From Verrucomicrobiota bacterium (lineage in GTDB: Bacteria > Verrucomicrobiota > Verrucomicrobiia > Verrucomicrobiales > Verrucomicrobiaceae): a DNA stretch of 57,150 nt. The notes beneath the pieces are model-generated. The model ran no database searches. It had not been told where the DNA came from and saw only the letters and a program-made list of their open reading frames with translations. Position numbers and translations under genes: made by a program. Shown here piece by piece: positions 25,219 through 33,391 of the stretch (the stretch's first letter is position 1; every line of letters begins with the position of its first letter). The stretch is taken from contig VFKE01000115.1 in assembly GCA_009885695.1 (NCBI GenBank), positions 1 through 57,150 of the forward strand, read 5' to 3'.

Positions 25219-26706
25219 TCACGCACGCCGATGCGACCAGATGAGGAAGCCAAGCAAAAGGGCGAGACTTGGGAGCATGATCACAGTGGTCTGAAAAACC
25301 TGGCGGCGCTGGTCGTCAGTGAGCTGAATGCGGAAGAACTGCTTGCGCTTAGGAGTGACCCCGATGAGACGCTCGCGGTTCAGCATCCAGTTGATGGAGG
25401 AGGAAATGAAGTCCTGATCGACCGCGAGTCGCGTGGCCGGATTTATCAGCGTGTCATTACCGACGATGACCATGCGCGCGCTGTCCACGCGGAGACGTTC
25501 ATCGGAAACGGCACCGCGCTCCACACTGGCGGCGATGTGAACCGGCGGCTTCGTATCATCCGCATCAGTCCTGGGAAGCTCATCAAGATAACGAAATTCC
25601 CCCCAGTAACGCTCTGCGGCATCAATCAACGGCGTGACCACAATGTGCTTCGCACGAAATTCCGGGGCGGTGCCCAGGAGGTTGAGCGACTGCGTTTGTC
25701 CGCTGAAACGGGTGCCCGCAGCGGTAAACGGCTTACTGATGGGTGAGCCGTTGCGAAACACGGCCTGAACGCTGAACTCCTTGCGCGGACCCGCGCTGGT
25801 GCTTTCCGCGAAGATCACACGGTCGGGTCGCGGGGAGATACCGTTGGCGGCAAGGAAATCGCGCAACCTCGGAGTGTCACCATTTGGATTCAGCAGCACG
25901 AGGAGCGCAGCTCGCTTGGTATTCCAATAAGCCTGCAGCATCGCCAACTCGCGCTCGCTCAGATCGTAATGCGCTCCAGAGAGCACGAGTCCATCAGCGT
26001 CAGGAGGGATGGCAGTGACATCGGTAAGGTTGAGGGGCGCGGACTCGATGTTTTGCCGGCGGCCGATGTCTGCAAGCGCGTCAAAGTCGGGAGCCGTGTC
26101 GCGACCGCCTGCGGTGCCCTTGCCGGTGATGAAGTAAAATTTGCGAACACTGCCCTCGATGAGTCCGATGATCGCAGAGATCACAGCGTCCTCGCCACGG
26201 AAATCCACGCTGGGATTGTCGCGGTCCCCTCCCGCGCCGCGGATGACTAGTTCTTCCTCGCCGATGAAACGCACGCGATCGGCGGCACGCACGAGTATGC
26301 CGTTGCCGTGCAGGGTAATTTTATTCTGGAGCTTAAGTTCCTCCGCGCGTTCCAGGTCGCGCGCGGGATCGATTTCATCCACGCTGATGCGGCTGCGTTT
26401 AACTCTGCGAATTTCCTCAAGCAGCGCGCGTGAATCGTGGATGGTGTCGGAGTCGCGGGTGAAGACCAGGGTGAGGGAGACATCCTTATTGAGCTTGCGC
26501 AGATGGCCCGTGGTCATGTCACTCAGTGTGTAGTCACGGTTTGGGCTTAGGTCACGGAGGACATAATGACGATGGCTGGCGTAATTGACGATAAGGAAGA
26601 GAGCGAGCAGCAGGACGAGTTGAAGCAGAGCATTGATACCTATCCCCACGCGATGCAGGGGTCGCGGAGAAGTCAGCTTGGGCTTGGTGTCTTTCTTGTC
26701 AGGCAT
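25219..26706 (-). CDS. gldG: GldG-like ABC transporter auxiliary protein
   Basis: A 495-residue protein with an N-terminal membrane segment (ALLQLVLLLALFLIVNYAS) and a second one close to the C-terminus (VIMLPSLALLLGFLIW), ending with RR. The periplasmic region has DYTLSD then a thioredoxin-like beta pattern and VRKFYFITGKGT, characteristic of the ABC_transp_aux/GldG family. It starts four bases after the GldF gene stops (26710). In Bacteroidetes GldA/F/G are needed for gliding; in PVC bacteria the same trio occurs without known gliding, so the exported or signalled substrate is unknown. Confidence 0.82.
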   Translation of the reverse strand: MPDKKDTKPKLTSPRPLHRVGIGINALLQLVLLLALFLIVNYASHRHYVLRDLSPNRDYTLSDMTTGHLRKLNKDVSLTLVFTRDSDTIHDSRALLEEIRRVKRSRISVDEIDPARDLERAEELKLQNKITLHGNGILVRAADRVRFIGEEELVIRGAGGDRDNPSVDFRGEDAVISAIIGLIEGSVRKFYFITGKGTAGGRDTAPDFDALADIGRRQNIESAPLNLTDVTAIPPDADGLVLSGAHYDLSERELAMLQAYWNTKRAALLVLLNPNGDTPRLRDFLAANGISPRPDRVIFAESTSAGPRKEFSVQAVFRNGSPISKPFTAAGTRFSGQTQSLNLLGTAPEFRAKHIVVTPLIDAAERYWGEFRYLDELPRTDADDTKPPVHIAASVERGAVSDERLRVDSARMVIVGNDTLINPATRLAVDQDFISSSINWMLNRERLIGVTPKRKQFFRIQLTDDQRRQVFQTTVIMLPSLALLLGFLIWSHRRA

Positions 26707-26709
26707 GGT

Positions 26710-27468
26710 TCACAGGCGCCAGCGGCGGAACTCCAGAACGTGGTGAGTGAGGACGAGGAACACGACCATTAGACTCGAGTAATAAACCAGGGGCCGGGTG
26801 TCCAGCAGGCCGCTGGTAAAAGAAGGGATGTGCTCCACCGTGGCAAAGTAGTGAACGAAGCTCGCGAACTGCGGCGGCACCTGCTGGCCAAGATATAGAA
26901 CAAAAACACCAAGGAGGAAGTGCAGCAGACTGATGGTAAAGGAAAGGGTCGCCGCCACGATCTGGTTCGACGTTAGCGCCGAGGCGAAGCAGCCCGCTGC
27001 GATGTTGAACAGGCCCAGAAAAAACAAAAGAATATAGGAGCCAATGATCTGCCCCTGCGGAATCTCCGAGGCCCCCTTGGTCATGAATTGAAACAGATGA
27101 AAATTGCCCAGGCTGGGCAGCCAGAGCAGACAGTAGAAAAACATGGTGGCGGAAAACTTCGCCAGCACGACCTGCCAGCTGTGCACGGGCGCGGTGAAGA
27201 GGGTTTCAAAGGTGCCGAGTTTTCTTTCCTCTGCGAAGAGGCGCATGGTCAGCAGCGGGAAGACAAAGAAATATGAAAGCCAGAACCAGCGGGAAAAAAA
27301 GGTCAGCGCCACGATGCTTGAGGCCTGCGGCCCGCTCTCGAGCATCGCGACGGCGGCGCGAAATGAGAAGCCGTTGATCAGCATCACCATCGCCAGAACC
27401 ACCCAGGCCACGGGTGAGAAGAAGAGCGAACGAAGCTCTTTGATGAAAAGGGTGATGAGTATGCGCAT
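26710..27468 (-). CDS. gldF: GldF-like ABC transporter permease
   Basis: A 252-residue inner-membrane protein with six hydrophobic segments. KELRSLFFSPVAWVVLAM at the N-terminus and RLFAEERKLGTFETLFTAPV between helices 2 and 3 are hallmarks of GldF/NosY-type ABC-2 permeases. The gene follows the ATPase gene by 24 bases and precedes gldG by three, so one operon is likely. The family pairs with a GldA ATPase. Confidence 0.88.
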   Translation of the reverse strand: MRILITLFIKELRSLFFSPVAWVVLAMVMLINGFSFRAAVAMLESGPQASSIVALTFFSRWFWLSYFFVFPLLTMRLFAEERKLGTFETLFTAPVHSWQVVLAKFSATMFFYCLLWLPSLGNFHLFQFMTKGASEIPQGQIIGSYILLFFLGLFNIAAGCFASALTSNQIVAATLSFTISLLHFLLGVFVLYLGQQVPPQFASFVHYFATVEHIPSFTSGLLDTRPLVYYSSLMVVFLVLTHHVLEFRRWRL

Positions 27469-27492
27469 CGATAATTATAAATGAAGATATGA

Positions 27493-28422
27493 CTACTTGC
27501 CTTCGGTGAGTTCGACGAAGACATCCTCGAGGCTGGGAAGTTCGCGGTGGAGTTCACGGATATGCCAATGCCTCTGCAGCGCGACTTCAAAGATCACGGC
27601 GCGAATGTCGGCGCGAGCCTCGACACGGAGGGTGAACCGCCTCCACTCGCCGTCGGCCTTGCGCTCGGTGATTTTGCGAACACCGCTGATTTTGGCAAGT
27701 TCTTCCTCGAAGGGCCCCTGACCCTGGAGTTCGAGTTTGACATCGGTGGCAGCGCGCAATTTGCGCACGAGGTTGCGCGGGGTGTCGTCCGCACAAACCT
27801 GGCCGCGATGAATCAGCAATACGCGATCGCAACTCTGCTCGACTTCCCCGAGGAGGTGGGTGGAAAGAAGGATGGTTTGCTGCGGGCGAAGTTCCGCCAG
27901 CAATTCGCGAATATGACGCATCTGGAGCGGGTCAAGTCCGTTGGATGGTTCGTCAAGAATGAGCAGTGGTGGCCGACTGATGAGGGCGTCTGCCAGCGCG
28001 ACGCGTTGGCAAAAGCCTTTGGATAGTGTGGCAATGATTTTGCGCCGCGAGGCAGTGAGTCCGCAGGCCTCCATGACGTCGATGCCGCGTTTGCGGAGTT
28101 CCCTGCCCCGGAGTCCCTTGAGTGCGCCACGGAAATGGAGATATTCATTCACACGCATGTCGAGGTAGAGAGGAGCGTTCTCCGGCATGTAGCCGATGCT
28201 GCGGCGCGCCTTGATGGAATCATGAAAGACATCAAATCCGTTGACGCGCGCGGTTCCGCTCGATGGAGAAAGATAGCCTGCGAGGATGCGCATCGTGGTG
28301 CTCTTGCCTGCGCCATTAGGCCCGAGCAAACCGACGCACTGCCCGGCCTCGACCGTGAAGCTCAATCCGTCCACGGCAGTGCGTCCGGCATACTGCTTGG
28401 TGAGGGAGTTGACTTCGATCAT
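27493..28422 (-). CDS. gldA: GldA-like ABC transporter ATPase
   Basis: A 309-residue ATPase. Walker A is GPNGAGKST (35-43), the signature motif is the variant LSKGFCQRVALA, Walker B is LLILDEPSNGLDP and the switch His is in LLSTHLLGEV. LSKG instead of LSGG is usual in the GldA/NosF group, so it is not a sign of inactivation. The C-terminal 80 residues form the usual accessory domain. It is the first gene of the gldA-gldF-gldG set, read away from the AP2-domain gene. Confidence 0.9.
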   Translation of the reverse strand: MIEVNSLTKQYAGRTAVDGLSFTVEAGQCVGLLGPNGAGKSTTMRILAGYLSPSSGTARVNGFDVFHDSIKARRSIGYMPENAPLYLDMRVNEYLHFRGALKGLRGRELRKRGIDVMEACGLTASRRKIIATLSKGFCQRVALADALISRPPLLILDEPSNGLDPLQMRHIRELLAELRPQQTILLSTHLLGEVEQSCDRVLLIHRGQVCADDTPRNLVRKLRAATDVKLELQGQGPFEEELAKISGVRKITERKADGEWRRFTLRVEARADIRAVIFEVALQRHWHIRELHRELPSLEDVFVELTEGK

Positions 28423-28699
28423 GAGAGAGGGAGCGGGGAGATGGAAGACTGGAAGTCTCCGACATTGACTGCGTGACAGTGGTTGCGCAGGGGCCCGTCT
28501 GCCAACGCATAATTCAACTATTCCACGCTTCCATCAATCAGCGCGCCCTGCCCTGCGGCAGCAAATTGATGAAGACATTCCTGACGCTGCGGTAGCTTGT
28601 CTGCCAAAAATTCGCAACATGGCCTTGAGTTCCGCGCTTCAGCCGGGACGGGGGTGCCGCAGCATCCTGAAACCGGAAACTCTTGGCCGACGGGTGCGT

Positions 28700-29164
28700 T
28701 TAGTCCTTCAACTTGGCAACAGCCTTTTCACGAGCTTCGACGGCCAGCTTCCAGGCGTTCTCCATGCCGAGTTTGTCGACGGAGAAGGATTTTTTCACGA
28801 CTTTGCCGGGTTCAGGACTCCAAGAAGCTTCGACGTGGTCGTAGCTATAAACCTTGTCGCCGACTTTAATGTTGGTCTTGCGCAGGCGGATGCCACGGTG
28901 ACCGGACGTATTGCGGGCTGTGATTTTTTCCGCGAGTTCGCGACGGGTGAAGGGTTTCATTTTGCGCTCCATTTTGTCACGGACAGCTCGCGATTCTTCC
29001 AGAGCCTTCGCCTTGCCGCCGTGGGCGGAGTCGGAGAAGAACTTATTGAAGCGCACGCCGCGCCGGTAGATTCGTACCTCCCATCCACGAATGGGACGTC
29101 GACCTTCGGCTCCGCGGGTTTCGATGCGCGTTATGTTTTGGTTTGGGTTTGGTTTTCTTGCCAT
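28700..29164 (-). CDS. Small protein with two AP2-type DNA-binding domains
   Basis: A 154-residue basic protein. The first domain (about residues 10-70) has WEVRIYRRGVRFNKFFSD followed by GGKAKALEESRAVRDKM, the three strands and helix of an AP2/ERF fold. The second (about 80-150) begins with ARNTSGHRGIRLRKT and has KKSFSVDKLG then AWKLAVEAREKA. Bacterial AP2 domains are usually attached to HNH or integrase modules in phage; here two stand in tandem with no nuclease. The ATG at 29162-29164 fits the basic N-terminus MARKPNPNQN. Probably a DNA-binding regulator or nucleoid protein; target unknown. Confidence 0.7.
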   Translation of the reverse strand: MARKPNPNQNITRIETRGAEGRRPIRGWEVRIYRRGVRFNKFFSDSAHGGKAKALEESRAVRDKMERKMKPFTRRELAEKITARNTSGHRGIRLRKTNIKVGDKVYSYDHVEASWSPEPGKVVKKSFSVDKLGMENAWKLAVEAREKAVAKLKD

Positions 29165-29234
29165 GGCGGTGGTGTTTTTTGGGTTTATGTTTGAAACTCT
29201 TTCGATTTGCTGGACGCTCGACGAAAGAGGAGAT

Positions 29235-30080
29235 TCACGGATCGTCGTGCTGCCGGACGAGTTTTTGGTAAAGACTGGCGATGCGGCGAGTAGCGGGGCC
29301 GGGCGCACGTGAGAGTTTTCGGCCGTCGACGTGGGAGATGGGCTGCACGCCGCGGATGGACGAAGTGAGGAAGCCTTCCTCAGCATGCTTTAATGCCGAA
29401 TAAGATATCTTTTTTTCTTCTAATGGCGCACCATTGATGCGGCAGAACTCCAGCACCAGCTCGCGCGTAATACCTGAGAGGCATCCGGAGGAAAGTGGAG
29501 GCGTGACGGTGCGGCCGTTGCGCACGATAAAAACATTTGTCGTTGCGCCCTCGCAGAGTTCGCCTCGGGTGTTGGCGAAGACGGCTTCTCCCGCGCCCCT
29601 GGCATGTGCGGCGCCGAGCGCGAGAATGTTGTCGGCGTAGGACGAGCACTTGGCGCCCGCGCTGGCGCTGCGCTCGTTGCGCAGCCAGGGGACGGTGACG
29701 ATTTTCACCGTGCGCGAGTGACGCTGGAGTGGCACGGCATGCACGACGCAGTTGGGCCGGGCTCCTGCCCCGGTTTCCGGTGCTTCACCGGCGGTGACGG
29801 TGAAGCGGACTCTGGCTTCAATCAACCCGTTGGCCTGTAGCGTTTGTTTCATGCTTTCAATGAATTCGTCCCTGATTGGCGGACGGATTCCTAAAATTTT
29901 ACAAGAATGCACCAAACGCTTCCAATGCCGTGTCACTGCAAAGGGTTTTCCGCCGCGGGCGCGGAGTGTTTCAAAGGCCCCGCATCCGACGGTGAATCCA
30001 CGGTCGAGCGGCGAAATGCGTGCCAGCGCTGCCGGGAGCAGCACTCCGTTGATCCAGATGATGGGTTCTTTTTCTGGCAC
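29235..30080 (-). CDS. Class IV PLP-dependent aminotransferase / aminodeoxychorismate lyase
   Basis: A 281-residue PLP enzyme. The class IV fold is shown by DRGFTVGCGAFETLRARGG, the Schiff-base Lys144 in GAKCSSYADNILA, the active-site glutamate in GELCEGATTNVFIV, and SGITRELVLEFC. Members act as branched-chain aminotransferase, D-amino acid aminotransferase or 4-amino-4-deoxychorismate lyase (PabC). The small size and the weak LKT-like context before the lysine favour PabC or DAAT, but this is not decisive. It lies upstream of the AP2 gene on the same strand, 70 bases apart. Confidence 0.82.
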   Translation of the reverse strand: MPEKEPIIWINGVLLPAALARISPLDRGFTVGCGAFETLRARGGKPFAVTRHWKRLVHSCKILGIRPPIRDEFIESMKQTLQANGLIEARVRFTVTAGEAPETGAGARPNCVVHAVPLQRHSRTVKIVTVPWLRNERSASAGAKCSSYADNILALGAAHARGAGEAVFANTRGELCEGATTNVFIVRNGRTVTPPLSSGCLSGITRELVLEFCRINGAPLEEKKISYSALKHAEEGFLTSSIRGVQPISHVDGRKLSRAPGPATRRIASLYQKLVRQHDDP

Positions 30081-30354
30081 GCAAATAGTAATTCGGAATG
30101 TGAGGGCTTGGAAAAAGGCGGGGCGTGTTTGTTCAATTTAAATGTAAAAACATAATGACTTCCTGTCGAGTAAATTCTTCTTATTATCCAAGGTGCAGTC
30201 CGGGTGATTGACGAATGCCCTCCCCCAACTGAGGCTTGCGGGACCGCCCGATGCTGCCAGCCATTACTGCCGCCTTGTTTTTTTGCCGCATCGGGCATCT
30301 TTAGCTGGCAAGATGCGGCGGGACATTTTTTTGCAATGTCAGGATGCCATCACC

Positions 30355-30540
30355 ATGGATGACGTTGCAACCTCTGGGATGGCTTCCAGCGCCATCGTCT
30401 TGTCGATCACCACAACAACTCCCATCCTCGTCATGCCGCTGGCGATGTGGCCGGAAGGGGACCGGCCGGATCAGGCTGCGGTGCTCGGTGCATTCATCGT
30501 AGTGGCCGGGGTGGTCTGGATGAGTCTGTTGCCGGCTTGA
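30355..30540 (+). pseudogene. C-terminal fragment of an EamA/DMT-family transporter
   Basis: The frame encodes GMASSAIVLSITTTTPILVM, then PLAMWPEGDRPDQAAVLGAF and IVVAGVVWMSLLPA, the last two helices of a drug/metabolite (EamA) permease including its GxRP loop. The eight preceding helices are missing and the upstream 50 in-frame residues are unrelated. The fragment's end overlaps the convergent lipoprotein gene by 70 bases, as two complete convergent genes might. I read it as the leftover of a deletion. Confidence 0.6.
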
Positions 30541-31181
30541 TCAAGATGCTTCTGGATGTCGAGATACATGCGGCGCACATGGGGATACCGGGTCCGGTCT
30601 CGCATCAAGCGCAGGCTGTCCTCATAGCTGCCCCATTTCACGATTTCGATATCCACCGAGCGCACGCCCCATTCATTCATGTCGCCCAGCGTGGGCCGGT
30701 AGAGATCGATTGTACCCGAACCAACCAAGGCACTGCCATAATCATCCACTTCATAGATCACGCTAGGTTGTGTCTTGATGCGGAACGTGGTGCCGACTGG
30801 GTAGCGCGACCAGTCGGCGGCAGCGCTGCAAACAGTCCCAAAACGCAGCGGGGTTCCTGTTGCCGCGAGTCGTCCGTAGCTCCGGTGGTCGGCCTCACGA
30901 TGGCAATAAGCGGTGGTTCGGATGTTGCGGAGTTCCCAGACTGATCTGGCATGCAGCGCGCTTTCGTGCGTAGGCACATCCAGCATAAAATAGTAAGTCC
31001 GGACTGGCTTGGTGGAGAAATTGTCTTTCACCGCCAAGGCCTGTCGCACTTCGTAGCGGACGCCGGATTCGAGTGCTTGACCAGTTTTAGTCAAGCTATC
31101 GGTGGAACAAGAAGAAAGCAGCACCAAAACGACTGCGGCAACAAGAAGCAATTGAATCATCGTCTTTATAATGAGTTTCAT
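30471..31181 (-). CDS. Lipoprotein with a 3D (RlpA/MltA-like) domain
   Basis: A 236-residue lipoprotein. The signal segment ends in VLVLLSSC with Cys25 as the likely lipidation site. The 3D fold is visible as RTTAYCHREADH, then GTPLRFGTVC, FRIKTQPSVIYEVDDYGSAL and GTIDLYRP, including the DD pair of the double-psi beta-barrel with three acidic residues. Such proteins bind or cut peptidoglycan glycan chains near the outer membrane. A C-terminal helical tail (about 50 residues) follows. It lies downstream of the carbamoyltransferase operon on the same strand but has its own AT-rich promoter region. Confidence 0.78.
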   Translation of the reverse strand: MKLIIKTMIQLLLVAAVVLVLLSSCSTDSLTKTGQALESGVRYEVRQALAVKDNFSTKPVRTYYFMLDVPTHESALHARSVWELRNIRTTAYCHREADHRSYGRLAATGTPLRFGTVCSAAADWSRYPVGTTFRIKTQPSVIYEVDDYGSALVGSGTIDLYRPTLGDMNEWGVRSVDIEIVKWGSYEDSLRLMRDRTRYPHVRRMYLDIQKHLDQAGNRLIQTTPATTMNAPSTAA

Positions 31182-31218
31182 AATTCAGAAAGTTTACAAT
31201 ATTGAAACGAAATAGTAA

Positions 31219-31246
31219 ATAATATTCAGATATTGTATATCTACAA
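31219..31246 (-). promoter_or_regulatory. Candidate promoter of the 3D-domain lipoprotein
   Basis: In the AT-rich stretch 31182-31270, the minus strand has TTGTAG (31241-31246) and TATTAT (31219-31224) spaced by 16 bases, about 38 bases before the start codon. The surrounding sequence has a short inverted repeat (TTCAGAA near 31184 and TTCTGAA near 31250). This is a consensus-based guess. Confidence 0.35.
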
Positions 31247-31346
31247 TAATTCTGAAATTCAAATACCCCTGATCGTTGAGACAAGCCTCCTATCTCGATT
31301 TGGCCTCATCGCCCATCGCTCAGGCGGCATCATCAGCGCCGGTGGC

Positions 31347-32711
31347 TTAGCGTGATCTTGAACTGATCGCAGACTGTGCGGGCTTCCCACTGCTTAATGC
31401 TTCCGCCAATACTTCAGCTACCACGCGGTGTCCCTCCTTGTTGAGGTGGGTGTCATAAATGGTGTTGAAGGTGAGCACACCCTTGGCAGCGAGTTCACTC
31501 AGCGCTGGTGTGGAGTCAATGCAGCGGATGCCAAGCGTGGTAGCCTCCCGGGTGACGAACGCCGGGAGATCGTTGAGCAACCACTCTGGCTCCAGATAAT
31601 CCTGGCCTTGCTTCAGATGGCCATGAAAGACGCGTCGCTTGCAGGGAATGTAGAGCAGCAGCGGCTCCATGCTGTTTTCCCTGCAGGTGCGGACCCAGGT
31701 TTCTAGTGCCGCTTGAAGTGCGTTTTTCTGATCGGGGCTCATCATATCCGGTGCCGGAGGCGCATCGGCAATGGTGATGGGAATCTCCTTGCCGCCAGCC
31801 ATGTAGGTGGCATTCGCATAGCTTCGTTGATGGAAATTCATTTTCCGAAAGTCGCGCGCAAAACGATAAATCGTCTTGAGCAAGGATGACTCGCGGCCGA
31901 TCTCGCGGCAGGGACGTTCACCCGAGGCACGGAATTTATTAAGCTCTCGCATCTCATCGATGTTATCACTGAGATCGTTACCCTCGAAAAAAGCCAGGAC
32001 CGCAGTGCGGCAGGAAGGCGCGAGACCAAAGGCGCGCAGATAAGAAGCCTGGGAAAAATTACCGGTGTCGCTCACGCCCAGATTCTTCACGCGTTTGCCA
32101 AGCATCCTGCCGAGCTGAGAGGTGAAGAGTGCCTCCTCAGGAAGATATCCGGATTCGGTGAACGAGTCACCGGTGATGGCCACGTCCCAATCTTTGAGAT
32201 CGTCGGGATTGCGGAACCCGTCCTTGTCATAGGTGATGGTGATTTCCTTCTCATCATGATAGGGGTTGTCGTTGCTGCGATGGTTTTGCAGCATCACGGT
32301 GAGGGGTTTGCCAGTCCACGAGGCAGAACCTGTACGCGTGAAAAAGACATCGCCAACCGGCTGGTCGGGCAGGCGAAAGAAAATGGGGAATCCCTCATTT
32401 TTCTCTTTTAAGCCGAGGATGACATTGAAATCCACTTTGGCGACACGGCAGACGACTTCGGCCAGTCCGAAGACGATCGCGGTATTGATGACGAGGATGG
32501 AGAACACCCGCTGCAACCGGTGAAGCCGGCCTGAGGCAAATTCCGCCGTGAGCAGCAGCAGCGCGGCGAGGCCGGCGCAGATGAATCCCGGCGTCCAGAG
32601 ATGCGGGGCATTGTGATAAATGACGCGCCACCCCATGAGGACAGCGAGAACTCCCAGCAGCACAGCGGGTGATGCGCAAATCAGCTTGTCGAGACGTTTG
32701 GGAGTGGACAT
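31347..32711 (-). CDS. Membrane-anchored SGNH/GDSL hydrolase-fold protein
   Basis: A 454-residue protein. Three hydrophobic segments fill the first 105 residues (PAVLLGVLAVLMGW and two more). The SGNH hydrolase fold follows with block I as ITGDSFTESG, an Asn-containing block FEGNDLSDN, and block V DTHLNKEGHRV supplying Asp and His. The family removes or transfers acyl groups on sugars and lipids, often in exopolysaccharide acetylation. It starts five bases after the small DUF5989-type gene and ends the carbamoyltransferase operon. I infer that it acts on the same glycan or lipid product as the carbamoyltransferase, perhaps outside the membrane. Confidence 0.82.
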   Translation of the reverse strand: MSTPKRLDKLICASPAVLLGVLAVLMGWRVIYHNAPHLWTPGFICAGLAALLLLTAEFASGRLHRLQRVFSILVINTAIVFGLAEVVCRVAKVDFNVILGLKEKNEGFPIFFRLPDQPVGDVFFTRTGSASWTGKPLTVMLQNHRSNDNPYHDEKEITITYDKDGFRNPDDLKDWDVAITGDSFTESGYLPEEALFTSQLGRMLGKRVKNLGVSDTGNFSQASYLRAFGLAPSCRTAVLAFFEGNDLSDNIDEMRELNKFRASGERPCREIGRESSLLKTIYRFARDFRKMNFHQRSYANATYMAGGKEIPITIADAPPAPDMMSPDQKNALQAALETWVRTCRENSMEPLLLYIPCKRRVFHGHLKQGQDYLEPEWLLNDLPAFVTREATTLGIRCIDSTPALSELAAKGVLTFNTIYDTHLNKEGHRVVAEVLAEALSSGKPAQSAISSRSR

Positions 32712-32716
32712 CGAAA

Positions 32717-32875
32717 TCAGAACAGTGTGTAGATGAAGGGAGCCAGTACGGAGCCCTTGGCCATGACCAGCAACATGCCGAGGATGAGCAGCAGCAACAC
32801 GATGGGCATAAGCCACCATTTGCCGTTGCGGGTGAGGAAGGTGAAGAACTGACGAACGATGGCGGTTTTAGTCAT
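32717..32875 (-). CDS. SxtK/DUF5989-like 52-residue membrane protein
   Basis: A 52-residue protein, MTKTAIVRQF at the start and APFIYTLF at the end, with one membrane helix (MPIVLLLLILGMLLVMA) preceded by the charged FLTRNGKWW. This pattern matches the very small DUF5989/SxtK type genes found next to NodU-type carbamoyltransferases. Start and stop were read directly (ATG 32873-32875, TGA 32717-32719). The N-terminal amphipathic segment with aromatic WW before the helix is the most distinctive part. Its constant linkage to SxtJ and the carbamoyltransferase suggests a subunit or membrane adaptor. Confidence 0.78.
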   Translation of the reverse strand: MTKTAIVRQFFTFLTRNGKWWLMPIVLLLLILGMLLVMAKGSVLAPFIYTLF

Positions 32876-32921
32876 GGAAACTAGGATTTAGGAGTTATAA
32901 ATTTTGAGTTGGTGAACCTGA

Positions 32922-33353
32922 TCAGAACATTTCTTCGAAATGCTTTGCACTGCGGGGCTTGTGGTCTTCCCAATAGCTTTCCTGCTTGGGAGCCTTGCGG
33001 ATTTTCACGAAGGGAAGATTAAGCACGCGTCCGAGGAGGGCGATGGGCACGATGGCGAGGCAGAACAATGTCGTCAGCAACAGGCGGGACATGCACCAGC
33101 CGATGCAGAGGCTCATTCCCATCCACAAACGATAGATAGCGCGCAGCGTGCTGGGCAGTGCGGCACCGAACAGGGCCAGGGCGGAGCCGGCGGCCAGAAA
33201 AGTCAGCAGCAGGCTGGGATTCCATTGCTTTCGCAGCGCGATCAGCGCAAGCAGCAGGAAAACGCCACCGACTAAAAGTCCGAACTTACGCAGGGAGGGT
33301 GCCGACACATCGAGGTGCGCCACTTCATGTTTGACGTCGAGAACGAGGCTCAT
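32922..33353 (-). CDS. SxtJ-like membrane protein
   Basis: A 143-residue protein with three or four membrane segments (FGLLVGGVFLLLALIAL; LLTFLAAGSALALFGAAL; IGWCMSRLLLTTLFCLAIVPIALL) and a soluble end KIRKAPKQESYWEDHKP. WMGMSLCIGWCMSR with the Trp-Gly-Met stretch is typical of SxtJ, known from the saxitoxin gene set beside the carbamoyltransferase SxtI. Spacing is 38 bases from the carbamoyltransferase and 46 to the small DUF5989 gene. No enzymatic motif is present; a membrane-anchoring or complex role is inferred. Confidence 0.78.
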   Translation of the reverse strand: MSLVLDVKHEVAHLDVSAPSLRKFGLLVGGVFLLLALIALRKQWNPSLLLTFLAAGSALALFGAALPSTLRAIYRLWMGMSLCIGWCMSRLLLTTLFCLAIVPIALLGRVLNLPFVKIRKAPKQESYWEDHKPRSAKHFEEMF

Positions 33354-33391
33354 GGGGGGTAATGATCAGTTATAAATGATGAATGAATGAA

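Noticed and set aside
27493-28422. Possible inactive ABC ATPase because the signature reads LSKGF and not LSGGQ
   Set aside because: LSKG is the normal signature in the GldA/NosF group and all other motifs are intact.
28597-28869. A 90-codon plus-strand frame starting in the gap 28423-28699
   Set aside because: It runs antisense into the AP2 gene and has no family features; nothing else is seen in that 277-base gap.
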